64,000 bases of DNA from Arachnopeziza araneosa (taxonomy: Eukaryota > Ascomycota > Leotiomycetes > Helotiales > Arachnopezizaceae), in NCBI GenBank assembly GCA_003988855.1, contig QYAI01000056.1, positions 1 through 64,000 of the forward strand, in the 5' to 3' direction. Position numbers and translations under genes: made by a program. Positions 61,566-64,000 of the stretch are shown piece after piece. Below the pieces are notes generated by a model. That model was not told the origin of the DNA. It saw only the letters and a list, made by a program, of their open reading frames with translations, and searched no databases. How positions within the stretch are numbered: position 1 is the first letter of the stretch; every line of letters begins with the position of its first letter.

Positions 61566-63704
61566 ATGCCGAGACCGATTGCTTGCTCTAGTTGTCGGCA
61601 AGACAAGGTAGGATTCGTCCCCATTGTGTCTGTACTAATCCGCTAAGAACTCGTACAGCTTCGCTGTGACGCATATCATTTAGCTCCAGATCCATGTACT
61701 CGCTGTCAAAAGCGCGATTTAACTTGTAGCATTCAGTCATCGTTTAGAAGGGTTCCTACAAGACGGTGAGTCTGGAAATCATGCTGTTACATTTTGCAGT
61801 CATGGTGCTGTTCGACACCTCGTCAAACGTGGCTCACGCTCAAATCTAAGCTTAAATAGGTTTCAGAGGTTACTGACTGCTGAAAAGCCGCTTACAGCAC
61901 TTAGTCCAAGAAGTTCAAGAACTCAAAGAGTCACTTAACAAGAACACGAATAGTGATGCACCCGCTTCACCACCAGAAGGCGAGCTCAAAGCTCGAGATA
62001 TTCCGGCGCCAGTCAATAGCAAGCAGGATGTTCTCGAGAGCAATTTCATTGAGAGCAGCGACGACCAAATACGGGTTCAGCTGGGAGATGTTATAATTGA
62101 GCACTCCGATATTAACACCTTGTTCCGAGAGTAAGCGCGATCCACAACATCCAGCTTCTGGATCTAAGCTCTGATTACTAGATACTTCCAACGCTATCAT
62201 CCAATCTTTCCGATTCTAGACTCTACAGTCAAGCCATCTACTATTCACCGAGACTGTCCCACTCTTTTCTGGGTGATCATGGCCACGGCTTCTCGAAGTG
62301 TTCGGCCTGATCTTTATACAGCATTGTGTGATCTTGTGCCACATCTGATCTCAGGAGATTTTTTTCACCACAGCTATTCTGTGCAACCGTGTCAGGCGCT
62401 CCTGATTCAATGTATGTTTCCTCCTCCAGTGAAGAGGAGCCGCGAGGATGTACGATGGATGTACAGCGGAATGGCTATGCAAAAGGCAAAATTAGGTGGT
62501 CTACATTCAATAGGCCTGAACCACGAGTATCGAGAAGCTGGCGCGTTGAGAACGACCAAAAAAGATCAGCGAGAGCTAGCTAGAACGTGGTTCTGTTGTT
62601 GTTATGTGAACGCTATGCAAGTACTAAGCAAAGCTTGGTGGTAGGATGCTAATAACAAGTAGCTTAAGCGCTGAATTTGGACTTCCATGTTACATCCCGC
62701 AGGACGCTCTTAGCATTGAAGAGTTGAATATAGCAGAACTTCCAGATGACTTCGTATCTGCCATCCGGATAATGTTGGAAAGCATGAAAATAAGCAGGCT
62801 AATTGACCTGAAGATGTCTTCGAATGCTCCTACGAATCAAAACAATACTCAGTTTGGACTATTGACAATGCTTAAAGCAGATTTGGACATCTTAGTTGAC
62901 TCAATGAGAACAGCTGAGGCCAAGTTAGGCATTCTGGCTGAGTTTTCGCTACTCGCCGCCGAACTTAATCTCTACTCCTTTGGACTAAACCAAGCTTCTA
63001 AGTTGAGGACATCTGAAGCTACAGAGCTGCGATTATCTACTTACAATTGTTCTAAAAAACTCATACAACTATTCGTTACTACACCCTTTATTTCAGCACA
63101 AGTAGATGAAAGCACCGCTACCGGGAGCCTACTAATTCAAACACATTACCCTCGAGTTCATTGGAAATGCGTAATATATGCTTGTTTGGCACTCCTGAAG
63201 CTCAGTTTGACGGGAAGCCTACCTGAGCTCGAGACGATGCGGAGTAAACTTGCCATTCAGCAAGGAATCGACTTGTTAAACGCCTGCTCAACCCAGGAGG
63301 GGGACGAGTTCCATCGTATGGCAATACTGATTTGCTTTTTGGGCCAGGAAGGCGCGCAAGACATTGTGAATCCACAAGACGAAGTAAAATCGCGAATGGG
63401 TGCATCTCCTATGTATGAAATGATTATGTCAGCTGTGCTCCGGAAAAAGCGCGAGGCAATGGGTCAGAGTAAAAACTCAAGTGAATGGTCTCAGAATAAC
63501 AATCTGATTGAGAATCCTTCGCCGATGGACAATTCCTTTTCTTTGTCCGACATGTCTTCACAAACAATGGATGAGTTAATCGCAAACTCCGACTGTCTAT
63601 TTAATGGTATGGGACCAATGGCGCTGGATACGAGCTTCTGGGACATCTCTATTTTCGATCAAGGAAGTCTTGCGGCTGACACAACCGTCCCCTTCACATC
63701 TTGA
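61566..63704 (+). CDS. Zn2Cys6 transcription factor, apparent frameshift
   Basis: Exon 1 is 61566-61607 and exon 2 is 61659-61765. Together they give the zinc cluster MPRPIACSSCRQDK-LRC...CTRCQKRDLTC, spaced C-2-C-6-C and C-2-C-6-C. A later exon has a helical HLVQEVQELKESL stretch. After an intron (donor gtaagc near 62131) comes the fungal transcription-factor middle domain: YFQRYHPIFPILD, LFWVIMATASR, MAMQKAKLGGLHSIGL, ARTWFCCCYVNAM. The frame then breaks near 62630 (an extra A in agcaaagc would explain it). It continues as LGGRMLITSSLSAEFGLP to TGA at 63702-63704. The junction from exon 2 to exon 3 is also not in phase by my reading. Resembles the PrtT/Leu3-like group. It may be a recently broken gene or carry assembly errors. 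Confidence 0.68.
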
Positions 63705-63909
63705 ACTTGTCTGGCCAGTTGCGTTCGACGTTCTTCAAAGTTCTGCAACATCCTGAGAACGTATTCTGGCTGGGCAAGGTAGGTCGATATGCATTGTTTC
63801 CGGTAATGACATTGGGTGCCCATTTTGCCGGCTTTGGTAGACTCGCTAATCGATACTTGTCTCCGTCCCCATAGACGGATGCATTAGTGGCTGCGTATAT
63901 TAAAGGCAT
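63694..63909 (-). CDS. Possible 71-residue small protein
   Basis: True ATG at 63909, stop at 63694, overlapping the last 11 bases of the convergent transcription factor gene. Sequence is polar (MPLIYAATNASVYGDGDKY). No motif or family seen. Could be chance, or the edge of a gene beyond the window. Confidence 0.2.
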   Translation of the reverse strand: MPLIYAATNASVYGDGDKYRLASLPKPAKWAPNVITGNNAYRPTLPSQNTFSGCCRTLKNVERNWPDKFKM

Positions 63910-64000
63910 TTAAATCTATTGAGCATATATCTCAAATATTGACTTTTAAAACAGTTACAAGGATATTTCGAATTACAGTGTATCTTGTAAAAAAAATTCC

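Noticed and set aside
61335..61601. Minus-strand frame of 88 codons
   Set aside because: Begins at a non-ATG codon and overlaps the first exon of the Zn2Cys6 gene on the other strand.
1..64000. tRNA genes
   Set aside because: I scanned for B-box-like GGTTCGA words. Hits (for example 1072, 3645, 51485) lacked an A box or acceptor stem partner at the right distance.
1..64000. CRISPR arrays, operons or ribosome binding sites
   Set aside because: Spliceosomal introns and gene content show a eukaryotic nuclear genome; these features do not apply.

Overview
The window looks like nuclear DNA of a filamentous ascomycete (Pezizomycotina). Coding genes carry short introns (about 45 to 120 bp) with GT..AG ends. 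Gene types include HET-domain, Zn2Cys6, DUF6594, ankyrin and GH16 genes, and there are orthologues of core yeast genes. The gene content would suit Leotiomycetes, but that placement is inference. Gene models below were spliced by hand; CDS ranges span introns.

Left third (1-23 kb) is an accessory region. It begins with a minisatellite and a broken fungal HNH-nuclease-like gene whose in-frame TAG codons fit RIP-type mutation. Next come a zinc-finger-like nuclear protein, a DUF6594 membrane protein, an orphan gene, a long gene-poor stretch (7.4-10.1 kb), a HET-domain pseudogene with three stops and three frameshifts, a Zn2Cys6 protein, a secreted GH16-type glycosidase with a likely GPI anchor, and a long ankyrin-repeat gene broken mostly by single-base deletions.

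Middle (23.7-51.3 kb) is mostly core housekeeping: VPS54 (Golgi tethering) and MCM5 (replication) are divergent, with ACGCG elements upstream of MCM5. CTK1 (RNA polymerase II CTD kinase) follows, then a decayed unknown gene and an unknown F-box-like protein. XRN1 (mRNA decay) is divergent from a RbAp48/HAT2-type WD40 gene. ADE6 (purine synthesis) is divergent from a PQ-loop membrane protein. The core genes read through without disruption, which argues that the frameshifts in accessory genes are real decay and not sequencing noise.

Right third (51-64 kb) holds the most unusual locus. One gene at 53656-57384 is built from a tandem array of about ten recognisable copies of a 48-56 residue domain. 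Each copy sits in its own exon, and every intron is in phase 1. The gene ends in a long basic then acidic tail. One copy has an in-frame TGA, one has a one-base deletion, and two oversized introns hold probable dead copies. Because the exons are symmetric, skipping a broken one would keep the frame. The window ends with a secreted alpha/beta-hydrolase and a Zn2Cys6 transcription-factor gene with an apparent frameshift.
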